DNA of 11,191 nucleotides, from positions 1 to 11,191 of the forward strand of contig JAITLF010000195.1 of the NCBI GenBank assembly GCA_031278025.1. Direction: 5' to 3'. Below the pieces are notes generated by a model that saw nothing but the letters and a program-made list of their open reading frames with translations, had not been told where the DNA came from and made no database searches. Positions 1 to 6,297 of the stretch are shown in pieces (the stretch's first letter is position 1; each line of letters starts with the position of its first letter). Source of the DNA: Treponema sp. (lineage in GTDB: Bacteria > Spirochaetota > Spirochaetia > Treponematales > Breznakiellaceae). A program made the translations under genes and the position numbers.

Positions 1-122
1 ACCGCAAAGGCGCCTTTATGAGCCGCAAAGGCGCCTTTATGAACCGCAAAGGCGCCTTTATGAGCCGCAAAGGCGCCTTTATGAGCCGCAAAGGCGCCTT
101 TATGAACCGCAAAGGCGCCTTT
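1..122. repeat. 21-bp tandem repeat array with embedded 12-bp palindrome
   Basis: Six consecutive copies (the first cut by the window edge) of a 21-bp unit. Each unit is the perfect palindrome AAAGGCGCCTTT followed by the 9-bp linker ATGARCCGC, where R is G or A. Palindromes sit at 6-17, 27-38, 48-59, 69-80, 90-101 and 111-122, always 21 bp apart, which is about two helical turns. Apart from the single G/A site the copies are identical, so the array is either young or kept uniform. The unit length is a multiple of three. The plus strand reads M-(S/N)-R-K-G-A-F repeatedly, and the minus strand is also open (K-G-A-F-A-(A/V)-H). There are no unique spacers, so it is not CRISPR. The array probably extends left beyond the window. 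Its function is unknown. Confidence 0.95.
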
Positions 123-643
123 TGGTACAAATGCGGGAAAAGCCTCACCAAACCCCTCGGTTCCCTGAAAAGCCGCATCCCCATGCGTACCTTCTACTCA
201 GGCGTGGAACGCAAAACACCCGGTTTCTGGCAATGCGACACGGCCCGCCGCTGCGGACAGGCCGCTTCGGGCCAGTACGTCCTCACCTTGACCGCCACAG
301 ACGCTGCCCCCGGCTGGTTGTGCCTGTATTCCCTCCTCAACAAGGCCCACAGTCCCTGACGGACATCAAAAACTCCGCCCCGCTCCCGGTTTTGGAGTTC
401 CATAGCGACAACGGCGGTGAATTCATCAACAACGCCGCCGAAATCTGGTGCGAAAAGGAACGTCTCCCTTTCACCCGCAGCCGCAGCCGCAGCCACAAGA
501 AGAACGGCAACTGCTTCGCCGAACAAAAAAACGGCGCCGTGGCCGTGGTCCGCGAATACGCCGGGTATGACCGGCTCGAAGGGCTTGAAGAACAGGCCCT
601 CCTGGCCGCCGTGTACCGGCCCCCGGCACAAGAGCGGGAATAG
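123..643 (+). pseudogene. degenerate DDE (integrase-core) transposase remnant
   Basis: The first part, in the frame that starts at ATG 18 (about 123-353), reads KSLTKPLGSLKSRIPMRTF, then PGFWQCDTARRCG and LTLTATDAAPGWLCLYSLLNKA. This matches the catalytic-core start of a transposase family with rve/integrase-core fold (first Asp in WQCDTA). The second part, one frame over (about 353-643), reads EFHSDNGGEFIN, then KKNGNCFAEQKNG and GYDRLEG, which supplies the second Asp and the catalytic Glu. A frameshift near 353, with about ten expected residues missing, separates the halves. The N-terminal DNA-binding region is absent, replaced by the 21-bp repeat array. A triple CGCAGC at 476-493 expands an Arg-Ser stretch. 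No C-terminal part or terminal inverted repeats are evident in 644-758, which holds no recognisable gene. Family recognised from memory; the exact IS family is not assigned. Confidence 0.8.
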
Positions 644-758
644 TTTTCGGTAACATTTTCTAACTGAGGCATTTCGACAATGGCGTTGCCCCATTTTTGA
701 AAAAGCAACACCCTGTAACAAGGCCGTCCTCGCGTTGCGGGAGGTCTGCCGTAGCGTA

Positions 759-2150
759 TTACGGGATAATTTCCCCTATCGCGTCAAACCGCCCCGGACT
801 GTCCGGCGGAAGGGCGGCGATACGGCAGCGCAGGCTCATCCCTGGGAAGAGGCCGCCGGCCTTGTCCGGGGTGGGAATCGCCAGCCTGAGGTAGTTCGCC
901 GATACCGCCGGGGTATAGGGACCATCCTCATCGTTCAGAACTTCGGTAAGGGCTTCCACGGTTTTCCCCAGCCACCGCTTGACGTAACGTTCCCTGCCGC
1001 GCCGGGCCAGGTCGAGAAGGGCTTCCATCCGGCAGCTTATGTCCTTGTCGTTCACCGGGGGTTTCAACCCGGCGGCTTCGGTCCCGGGACGCCGGGAATA
1101 GGGGAAGGCGTGGATCCAGGCAAAATCAAGTCTGTTACAGAGTTCGTAGGTCCGCTGGAATTCCGCATCGGTTTCCCCGGGAAAACCGGCTATAATATCA
1201 CCGGCTATAAAGGGGTCTTCCCGGCAGGAACGGAGTCCCTGTACCGCCGCCGCTATGTCCTCCGGGACATACCAACGCCGCATCCGTTTAAGGATTTCCC
1301 CGCTTCCGGACTGGACTGAAAGGTGAAAATGAGGTCGTATACGCGGGTTTTTCAGAGCGGTGAGCAATTCAGGGCCTATGCTTGCGGGATCCAGGGAAGA
1401 GAGCCTAAGGGCTATGCGGGAAGCGCCCTGGAGCAAAAAGTCCAGCAGCTCCGGCAGTTCACGAGGTTTTCCCCCTCCCTGGCCGCCGTCATCCCGGTAT
1501 TGGCTGATATTGACCCCGGTGAGCGTCGTTTCGCCATATCCCCGGTCTTCAAGCTCCCTGAGCCGTTCCAGCGCCGTTCCGGCATCCTGGCTTACGCTCT
1601 TTCCCCGTGCCAGGGTTACCCGGCAATAGGAACAGGCGCGGTCGCAGCCGTCCTGTATTTTGAGGGAAGATCGGGAATGAAACGAGAAATCCCCGGCGTT
1701 GAAAGCAAAAGGATCTCCCGCAGGAGATCCCGCCGCCAGGTCCCCGCACCAGTTTTCCAGGCCGGCTTTCAGGGATCCAAGACGCCGGGGCAGGTCTAAC
1801 AGCGCGGACTTGATATCCCCAGGCACCACCACAAGGCGGCGTTCCTCCGGAGAAAGTTCCTCCGGAGCAAGCTCCGCCTCCAGGGCGGCCAGGGCAGGGC
1901 CGTCAAGCTGGGCATAACAACCGGTTACGATAAGGAGGGAATCGGGGTTGTCCGTAAGGGCTTTGCGAATGATGCGCCGGGCTTTCTGCTCGGCTTTGGA
2001 GGTAACCGTACAGGTATTCACCACCAGGATATCCGCAACGGCAGGCCAGGGAACCAGGCTGAACCCTCCGGCCCTGAAAGAAGCGGCAATAGCCTCGCTT
2101 TCAAGCTGATTGAGTTTGCAACCCAGCGTCGCTATGGCAATGGAAGGCAT
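759..2150 (-). CDS. mtaB: tRNA-t6A37 methylthiotransferase MtaB
   Basis: Radical-SAM enzyme that converts N6-threonylcarbamoyladenosine-37 of tRNAs to its 2-methylthio form. The 463 aa match the family's size. The N-terminal UPF0004 domain carries the three auxiliary-cluster cysteines C11 (TLGCKLNQLES), C47 (NTCTVT) and C78 (TGCYAQ). The radical-SAM cluster motif CDRACSYC gives C169, C173 and C176. Further core motifs are GDIIAGFPGETDAEF (about 317-331) and HAFPYSRRPGTEA (347-359). A TRAM-like domain runs from about 394 to 447. The CKLNQLES start is typical of MtaB rather than MiaB or RimO. It is the last gene of a minus-strand operon, 5 bp after the TPR gene. The 1841-1867 segment holds a 12-bp direct repeat encoding the acidic EEL/PEE linker. 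In Bacillus subtilis the substrate is tRNA-Lys(UUU), whose gene is also in this window. Confidence 0.93.
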   Translation of the reverse strand: MPSIAIATLGCKLNQLESEAIAASFRAGGFSLVPWPAVADILVVNTCTVTSKAEQKARRIIRKALTDNPDSLLIVTGCYAQLDGPALAALEAELAPEELSPEERRLVVVPGDIKSALLDLPRRLGSLKAGLENWCGDLAAGSPAGDPFAFNAGDFSFHSRSSLKIQDGCDRACSYCRVTLARGKSVSQDAGTALERLRELEDRGYGETTLTGVNISQYRDDGGQGGGKPRELPELLDFLLQGASRIALRLSSLDPASIGPELLTALKNPRIRPHFHLSVQSGSGEILKRMRRWYVPEDIAAAVQGLRSCREDPFIAGDIIAGFPGETDAEFQRTYELCNRLDFAWIHAFPYSRRPGTEAAGLKPPVNDKDISCRMEALLDLARRGRERYVKRWLGKTVEALTEVLNDEDGPYTPAVSANYLRLAIPTPDKAGGLFPGMSLRCRIAALPPDSPGRFDAIGEIIP

Positions 2151-2155
2151 TGCTC

Positions 2156-2788
2156 TTAGCGGTTCCCCAGGGATTGCCGGACCCGGTCCAGGCCGCGGCG
2201 GGCATCGGGAAGATGGGCGTTAAGTACCAGGGCCTGCTCGTAAGCCCGCACCGCATCTTGCAAATACCCGGCGCTTTCCTGGGCATAGGCTAGACGGACC
2301 CACCATGCGGCGTTTCCCGGCATGTAATGGACCGCCATGGACAGGGCTATGTCCGCGTGGCGGAAACGCCCAAGACGTATGTATATTTCGCCCAAGAAAT
2401 AATAAACCGTGTCAAGGCGGCCGCCTTCGGGGGCAAGATTGATGTACTCCTGAAAATATTGCAGGGATTCAGCGTTCCGCCCCTGGTAATAGCTCACTTC
2501 CCCAAGGATTTCGACGATCCTGATGTCATACCGGCTGATGTTTCTCCCTGCTAGGGCATAGGTACGGGCCTCTTCGTACCGGTTAAGCTGGATAAGGCTC
2601 CAACACATGACTACATGGGATTCAAGGCTGTTTGGATTGGCCGCAAGCTCATCCTTACAGATAAGGACGGCGGCCTCGTAATTACCCTTCCGGTATTCAA
2701 CAAGCGCATCGGGCCTTATCTGGGCATAGATAGCGGCGGTTTGAAGCAGGAACAGCGCCACACTTATCTTGCGGCAAATTCGTTTCAT
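2156..2788 (-). CDS. secreted tetratricopeptide-repeat protein
   Basis: Predicted 210-aa exported TPR protein. Residues 1-22 form a signal peptide (MKRICRKIS, hydrophobic ALFLLQTAAI, cleavage near YAQ). About five TPR helices pairs follow, roughly at residues 27-54, 55-88, 89-120, 126-158 and 160-193. Typical signatures are YRKGNYEAAV, ALSMAVHYMPGNAAWW, and AYAQESAGYLQDAVRAYEQALVLN. The start at 2788 is chosen over a possible upstream ATG at 2824 because it gives a proper signal peptide and because it overlaps the bactofilin stop as ATGA, which indicates coupled translation. A periplasmic scaffold role, perhaps with the bactofilin in cell shape or envelope organisation, is inferred from context only. 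The protein has no catalytic motif. Confidence 0.85.
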   Translation of the reverse strand: MKRICRKISVALFLLQTAAIYAQIRPDALVEYRKGNYEAAVLICKDELAANPNSLESHVVMCWSLIQLNRYEEARTYALAGRNISRYDIRIVEILGEVSYYQGRNAESLQYFQEYINLAPEGGRLDTVYYFLGEIYIRLGRFRHADIALSMAVHYMPGNAAWWVRLAYAQESAGYLQDAVRAYEQALVLNAHLPDARRGLDRVRQSLGNR

Positions 2789-3156
2789 TTTTCCGGTTGC
2801 AGATTCCGTTCTTTCATAGTACACAAACCATTAAAGGAACATCCTGTCTCCATACTGATCTCTGGCGTTGTTATGTTCCCCGTCAATTTGCCAGTTGCGG
2901 TTATTTCCACTTTTTCCAGGGCATTCACATCACCCTTCACCACCCCGCGAATTATCACCTTGGACGTATCTATGCTGGCCTCAACCACCGCAGACTCATC
3001 CACAACGAGGAGCCCTTTGGCGTCGATTATCCCGGAAACCTTCCCCCGGATAAGAAAAGGCTTTTCAAATTGAAGGGTCCCGGAAAAATCTATGTCCGAT
3101 GATAAAATCGTATCAAAATCTTCATCTTCAAGCATGTCATTATGAACATCGGTCAT
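2785..3156 (-). CDS. bactofilin (polymer-forming cytoskeletal protein)
   Basis: A 123-aa protein of the bactofilin (DUF583) family, which self-assembles without nucleotide into beta-helical filaments that often organise the cell envelope or curvature. Residues 1-20 are an acidic, disordered tail. Residues 20-112 are a repetitive beta-helix with the family's pattern of short hydrophobic strands and glycine turns: DIDFSGTLQFEKPFLIRGKVSG, VVDESAVVEASIDTSKVIIRG, VKGDVNALEKVEITATGKLTGNI. The short C-terminal tail is charged. ATG 3156 is preferred to an in-frame TTG at 3159 because GGAGG (3163-3167) lies 6 nt upstream of it. First gene of the bactofilin, TPR, mtaB operon. Its stop overlaps the next start (ATGA). 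In other spirochaetes bactofilins affect cell shape; that role here is an inference. Confidence 0.9.
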   Translation of the reverse strand: MTDVHNDMLEDEDFDTILSSDIDFSGTLQFEKPFLIRGKVSGIIDAKGLLVVDESAVVEASIDTSKVIIRGVVKGDVNALEKVEITATGKLTGNITTPEISMETGCSFNGLCTMKERNLQPEK

Positions 3157-3175
3157 CAAAACCCTCCGCAGTTAA

Positions 3176-3205
3176 ATCTTACAGGGCCGGAGAACATCAC
3201 GTCAA
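3176..3205 (-). promoter_or_regulatory. predicted sigma-70 promoter of the bactofilin operon
   Basis: On the minus strand TTGACG (3200-3205) and TAAGAT (3176-3181) are separated by 18 bp. Transcription would begin near 3169, about 13 nt before the bactofilin ATG and right beside its GGAGG site, so the leader would be very short. Confidence 0.6.
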
Positions 3206-3258
3206 TAGGAATTAGGTGCGACTATTTTTTAGGACTATATATGAAGCAACGCGACTGC

Positions 3259-3288
3259 TTGACTAACCCGCGGGGTTTCAAGTAGGAT
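3259..3288 (+). promoter_or_regulatory. predicted promoter of tRNA-Lys
   Basis: TTGACT (3259-3264) and TAGGAT (3283-3288) are 18 bp apart, with a start near 3295 and about 70 nt of precursor leader before the tRNA. An inverted repeat AAGCA-N7-TGCTT (3244-3260) abuts the -35 element, and AACCC-GCG-GGGTT (3265-3277) lies in the spacer. Both could be protein-binding sites. The -10 hexamer is weak. Confidence 0.45.
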
Positions 3289-3294
3289 AGCCAA

Positions 3295-3328
3295 AGAGCC
3301 TGTGAGACATTACGTATTTCGAGGCTCT
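3295..3328 (+). other. stem-loop in the tRNA-Lys precursor leader
   Basis: AGAGCCT (3295-3301) and AGGCTCT (3322-3328) form a 7-bp stem with a 20-nt loop. If the predicted promoter is right this is the very 5' end of the tRNA precursor. No T-run follows, so it is not an obvious terminator. It may act in processing. Confidence 0.4.
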
Positions 3329-3364
3329 CTGGTCTCCGGAACCGGATAGGTTTTGAGGGCGCGC

Positions 3365-3437
3365 GGGCCGCTAGCTCAGTAGGTAGAGCAACGCCCTTTT
3401 AAGGCGTGGGTCACACGTTCGAATCGTGTGCGGCTCA
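3365..3437 (+). tRNA. tRNA-Lys (anticodon UUU)
   Basis: A complete 73-nt cloverleaf. Acceptor GGGCCGC pairs with GCGGCTC (one G-U). The D stem is GCTC/GAGC with loop AGTAGGTA. The anticodon stem ACGCC/GGCGT encloses CTTTTAA, giving anticodon TTT with A37 next to U36, the context needed for t6A37. The variable loop is GGGTC. The T stem ACACG/CGTGT encloses TTCGAAT. The discriminator is A. CCA is not encoded, so it must be added enzymatically. It stands alone between the divergent bactofilin operon and comFB, and is transcribed towards comFB. No clear terminator is seen downstream. MtaB, encoded nearby, belongs to the family that modifies A37 of this tRNA type. Confidence 0.97.
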
Positions 3438-3447
3438 ATAGCAATGA

Positions 3448-3552
3448 CAAAACAACACCCTCCGCAGGGACATTAACGAAACGATTTACCGTTACATGCT
3501 GGCCGATGAAATTACCACCATTAAACGCCGCTACCCCTCGTCCGCTGTACTA
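3448..3552 (+). other. possible decayed coding fragment
   Basis: Just after the tRNA the plus strand stays open from a TGA at 3445-3447 to beyond 3552. It reads RDINETIYRYMLADEI and then TTIKRRYPSSAVLIV, a natural-looking amino-acid mix with codons like those of a real gene. There is no upstream start or ribosome site, and the frame then runs into sequence antisense to comFB. It may be a leftover from a deleted gene or integrated element. I do not recognise the protein. Confidence 0.25.
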
Positions 3553-3846
3553 ATCGTGGGACGGGTTTTTCCGCACGTGTTCTATGGCGTTTGAAACCGC
3601 CTCTTTAATGCTGTCGGCATAAGATTTTTCGTTCATGGCCTGAGCCGCGTAGAGGGTTCCCAGCAGGGAAAACCGGTAATAGGGCTTCACCCCATTGAGA
3701 GCCATGGCGGCCATATCCACGATACAATCGTTGCAGGTACAGACTTCTTCTTCAAAGGCTTCAAGCTGCCGGTCCAGCTCAGCTAAAACCAGATTTTCCG
3801 CTTCATTTTTCAATAGTTCAAAATCATAGGCATCAATTAACGCCAT
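3550..3846 (-). CDS. ComFB-family protein
   Basis: A 98-aa soluble protein of the late-competence ComFB family (small all-helical, cysteine-bearing). The defining segment is EEEVCTCNDCIVDMAAMALNGVKPYY (about 32-57), with C36, C38 and C41 likely metal ligands and the conserved DMAAMALN following. A C-terminal helix (about 76-92) closes the domain. The start at ATG 3846 is supported by GGGAGGGG 2 to 4 nt upstream; an in-frame TTG at 3858 lies before that site and is less likely. In Bacillus comFB sits in the comF operon, but its role there is unclear. Cyanobacterial members bind c-di-GMP, so a second-messenger role is plausible here. No other competence gene is in the window. It has its own promoter and operator candidate and stands alone. 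Confidence 0.82.
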   Translation of the reverse strand: MALIDAYDFELLKNEAENLVLAELDRQLEAFEEEVCTCNDCIVDMAAMALNGVKPYYRFSLLGTLYAAQAMNEKSYADSIKEAVSNAIEHVRKNPSHD

Positions 3847-3873
3847 AACCCCTCCCAAAGCATCCGTAAAATC

Positions 3874-3902
3874 ACTATAAATACAAAGCCTTTTTTTGTA
3901 AA
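3874..3902 (-). promoter_or_regulatory. predicted sigma-70 promoter of comFB
   Basis: On the minus strand TTTACA (3897-3902) and TATAGT (3874-3879) lie exactly 17 bp apart, with an A-tract at the start of the spacer. Transcription would begin near 3867, leaving a leader of about 20 nt that contains the strong GGGAGGGG ribosome site. Confidence 0.7.
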
Positions 3903-3914
3903 CCGCGATTTACA
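3897..3914. promoter_or_regulatory. operator candidate TGTAAA-N6-TTTACA
   Basis: An 18-bp inverted repeat, TGTAAA (3897-3902), six bases CCGCGA, TTTACA (3909-3914). One half-site is the -35 element of the comFB promoter, so a bound dimer would occlude RNA polymerase. The half-sites match the consensus of the enterobacterial TyrR box, but that regulator is not expected in a spirochaete. The cognate factor is unknown. Confidence 0.5.
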
Positions 3915-4010
3915 CAGGGAGGAGCCTGCTGCTCTGCCCCGCGGGGTTATTCAGGGCCGGCGCTTATACCGCAACCCTTAACCAACCAGCCCCTGCCGGG
4001 CATTGAGAAC

Positions 4011-4059
4011 CGTCCCCGGCTCCTGTGGAAGCTCCGGGGGAGCCGCCGGCCCGGGGACG
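4011..4059. repeat. inverted repeat upstream of lysC
   Basis: CGTCCCCGG (4011-4019) is perfectly complementary to CCGGGGACG (4051-4059). Inside, CTCC and GGAG extend the stem. It ends about 30 bp before the predicted lysC -35 box, so it would not be in the lysC transcript from that promoter. No T-run follows. It may be a protein-binding site or part of an older, longer leader. The rest of 3915-4090 shows no gene. Confidence 0.5.
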
Positions 4060-4090
4060 TTTACCGGCTCCCGGAAAACCGCAGGGGTCA

Positions 4091-4119
4091 TTGTAGACGC
4101 CCCTGGTTTTTGCTATTCT
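4091..4119 (+). promoter_or_regulatory. predicted sigma-70 promoter of lysC-dapB
   Basis: TTGTAG (4091-4096) and TATTCT (4114-4119) are 17 bp apart. A start near 4126 leaves only about 13 nt before the lysC ATG, with GGAGG at 4128-4132 directly after it. So short a leader leaves no room for a lysine riboswitch or attenuator from this promoter. Confidence 0.6.
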
Positions 4120-4138
4120 GGGGCAACGGAGGCGGCGC

Positions 4139-5503
4139 ATGATTGTGATGAAGTTTGGGGGAAGCTCGGTGGCGGACGCGGAACGAATCCGCCGTACGGG
4201 TGAAATTATCAGGGCCCAACTCCCCCGAAAACCGGTAGTGGTATTGTCGGCTATGGGAGACACCACGGATCACCTGCTGGAGGCCGCTGATTCGGCGCTC
4301 CGGAACCGGTCTGTGTCGATTCATCTGATAGAAAGCCTTCACCTTAAAACAATGAACGATTTGGGGCTGGGACCGGCGGTTCAGGAGGCGATACATCCGC
4401 TTTTTGTGGAATTACGGAGCCTGCTTACCGGGATTTCCCTGATTAGGGAGCTTACCGGAAGGACCAGGGATTACCTGGTGTCCTTTGGGGAGCGGCTTTC
4501 GGTGCGGATAACTGCGGCGTACCTTGAGGCTATCGGGATAACGGCCCGGCCGGTGGATGCCTGGGATGCCGGGTTCTTGTCGGACGCCAATTATACCTTC
4601 GCGGACCTCCTGCCGGAAACCTGGGAACGGATTCCCCCGGCTCTACAGCCGGTGCTGGACGGGGGAATCCTGCCGGTGGTTACCGGGTTTATCGCCAAAG
4701 ACGGGAACGGTAGCATCACGACCCTGGGCCGCGGGGGGTCGGACCTTTCCGCCACCGTTATCGCGGCGGCTTTGGGGGCGGAGGAGGTCCAGGTCTGGAA
4801 GGATGTGGACGGCATACTCACCGCAGATCCCCGGCTGGTACGGGATGCCCGTCCGGTAGAATCGATTACCTACGAAGAGGCGGCGGAATTGGCCTATTTC
4901 GGCGCCCAGGTGCTGCACCCCCGGGCGATGCAGCCCTGCATGAAAACCGGGACGCCGGTTTTCGTGCGGAATTCCTTTAACGCGGGCGCGCCGGGGACCC
5001 GGATAGGAACGAAACCGGATAGGAAAACAGGGCCGGTTCAGGCGATCACCTCCCGGCGGGAGGTAACCCTGGTGGATATTGTGTCCACCCGGATGGTGGG
5101 GCAGTCCGGCTTTTTGGGGAAGGTGTTCACCTGTTTTGCCGAACACGACCTGTCGGTGGATATGGTGGCAACCAGCGAGGTTTCGATTTCCCTGACCCTG
5201 GACGCGGTTCACGACCTGGCGGGTCTGAAACGGGATTTGGGCCGCATCGCCAGCGTGGAGATCAAAACCGGCAAGGCCATTGTTACCATAATCGGGGACG
5301 TCCACCGGTCTTCCCACATCCTCAAGCGGGCCTTCGGGGTCTGTGCGGGCCTGGAGATACCGGTGCAGATGGTCTCCCTGGGCGCAAGCAAGGTGAACAT
5401 CAGCTTCATTGTGGACGATACCCAGGCGGGGGACGTGGTTACGGGGCTGCATAAGAATTACTTTGAGGAACCGGAAGAGCGTTCCGGCGGGGAGCAGGCA
5501 TGA
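4139..5503 (+). CDS. lysC: aspartate kinase (monofunctional, two ACT domains)
   Basis: Phosphorylates L-aspartate with ATP, the first step towards lysine, threonine and methionine, in the cytoplasm. The kinase domain (about 1-290) shows KFGGSS (5-10), FGERLS (116-121), the substrate/ATP loop GFIAKDG plus [12 protein letters not shown] (183-205) and [14 protein letters not shown] (219-232). Two ACT regulatory domains follow: about 308-375 (TSEVSISLT at 345-353) and 378-445 ([14 protein letters not shown] at 412-425). The 454 aa match the monofunctional class typified by E. coli LysC rather than the shorter alpha/beta Bacillus type; lysine feedback is therefore likely but not proven. The start is fixed by GGAGG at 4128-4132, 6 nt upstream. 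Its stop overlaps the dapB start as ATGA, so the two are translationally coupled. No homoserine dehydrogenase domain is fused. Confidence 0.95.
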   Translation: MIVMKFGGSSVADAERIRRTGEIIRAQLPRKPVVVLSAMGDTTDHLLEAADSALRNRSVSIHLIESLHLKTMNDLGLGPAVQEAIHPLFVELRSLLTGISLIRELTGRTRDYLVSFGERLSVRITAAYLEAIGITARPVDAWDAGFLSDANYTFADLLPETWERIPPALQPVLDGGILPVVTGFIAKDGNGSITTLGRGGSDLSATVIAAALGAEEVQVWKDVDGILTADPRLVRDARPVESITYEEAAELAYFGAQVLHPRAMQPCMKTGTPVFVRNSFNAGAPGTRIGTKPDRKTGPVQAITSRREVTLVDIVSTRMVGQSGFLGKVFTCFAEHDLSVDMVATSEVSISLTLDAVHDLAGLKRDLGRIASVEIKTGKAIVTIIGDVHRSSHILKRAFGVCAGLEIPVQMVSLGASKVNISFIVDDTQAGDVVTGLHKNYFEEPEERSGGEQA

Positions 5504-6285
5504 ACATCGCAATTATCGGATACGGCAAGATGGGGAAACTGATTGAGGCCCATGCCCTGAAACGGGGGCATCAGGTGGCCGCCATTGTGGATCCCCTTGT
5601 TTCTGAGGGAACGGCGGGCCCTTCGGGGGCTCCTTGCTACCGGGCCATCGCCGGCGCGTCCGGCCTGGGCGCGTCCGACGCGGCCATTGAGTTTACCCGG
5701 CCCGATACGGCGCCGGATAACATGCTTGCCCTGATAGAACGGCGTATCCCCCTGGTGGTGGGTACCACCGGCTGGCTGGACCGGATGGAGGAGATACGCC
5801 GCGCGGTCGGGGCCGCCGGGACTTCCCTGGTATGGGCATCCAACTTTTCCCTGGGGGTAAACCTGTTCTACCGGATTGCCGCATATGCCGCCCGCCTGGC
5901 GGACCCTTTTCCGGAATACGACGTGGGAGGGTGGGAAGCCCACCACAACAAAAAAGCCGACAGCCCCTCCGGGACGGCCAGGACCCTGGTGGAAGGCGTA
6001 TTGGCCCAGATGAGCCGCAAGACCGCGCCGGTGTGGGAAACCCTGGACCGGCCCCCCAACGCGGAGGAACTCCACTACCCCAGCCTGCGGCTCGGTTCCG
6101 TACCGGGCGTTCATACCCTGATCTTCGATTCCCCGGCAGACACCATCGAGATCACCCATTCGGCCCGGAACCGGGAAGGCTTCGCGGCGGGAGCGTTACG
6201 CGCGGCGGAATGGCTGGCCGAGGGTCCCGGCCCCCGGCGCGGCGTCTTTACCATGGACGATGTTTTAACGGCGATCCTGGACTGA
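5500..6285 (+). CDS. dapB: 4-hydroxy-tetrahydrodipicolinate reductase
   Basis: Reduces the product of DapA to tetrahydrodipicolinate with NAD(P)H, the second committed step of lysine synthesis. The Rossmann start IIGYGKMG (5-12) binds the nucleotide. EFTRPD (64-69) and VVGTTGW (86-92) are family motifs. The catalytic/substrate signature EAHHNKKADSPSGTA spans 146-160, with the catalytic histidine pair and K152, and ends in the substrate-binding SGTA. The C-terminal helix TMDDVLTAIL is typical. At 261 aa it is of normal length. The start is defined by the ATGA overlap with lysC and an upstream GGGGAG. Downstream lies the 350-bp structured gap before dapA, the next enzyme's gene, so the operon is split by a potential terminator or processing site. 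Confidence 0.95.
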   Translation: MNIAIIGYGKMGKLIEAHALKRGHQVAAIVDPLVSEGTAGPSGAPCYRAIAGASGLGASDAAIEFTRPDTAPDNMLALIERRIPLVVGTTGWLDRMEEIRRAVGAAGTSLVWASNFSLGVNLFYRIAAYAARLADPFPEYDVGGWEAHHNKKADSPSGTARTLVEGVLAQMSRKTAPVWETLDRPPNAEELHYPSLRLGSVPGVHTLIFDSPADTIEITHSARNREGFAAGALRAAEWLAEGPGPRRGVFTMDDVLTAILD

Positions 6286-6297
6286 ACCCCACACCCC

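Noticed and set aside
1..122. CRISPR array
   Set aside because: The linkers between palindromes are only 9 bp and nearly identical, so there are no spacers, and no cas gene is present.
1841..1867. 12-bp direct repeat as a mobile or regulatory element
   Set aside because: It lies inside mtaB in frame and merely encodes a repeated acidic linker.
759..2150. MiaB or RimO instead of MtaB
   Set aside because: The N-terminal TLGCKLNQLES and overall motif set fit MtaB; RimO and MiaB have different first-cysteine contexts.
4020..4138. Lysine riboswitch before lysC
   Set aside because: I cannot build the conserved five-helix lysine aptamer, and the best promoter leaves only about 13 nt of leader.
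4643..5512. Minus-strand open frame opposite lysC
   Set aside because: Antisense shadow of a convincing aspartate kinase, with no own motif or ribosome site.
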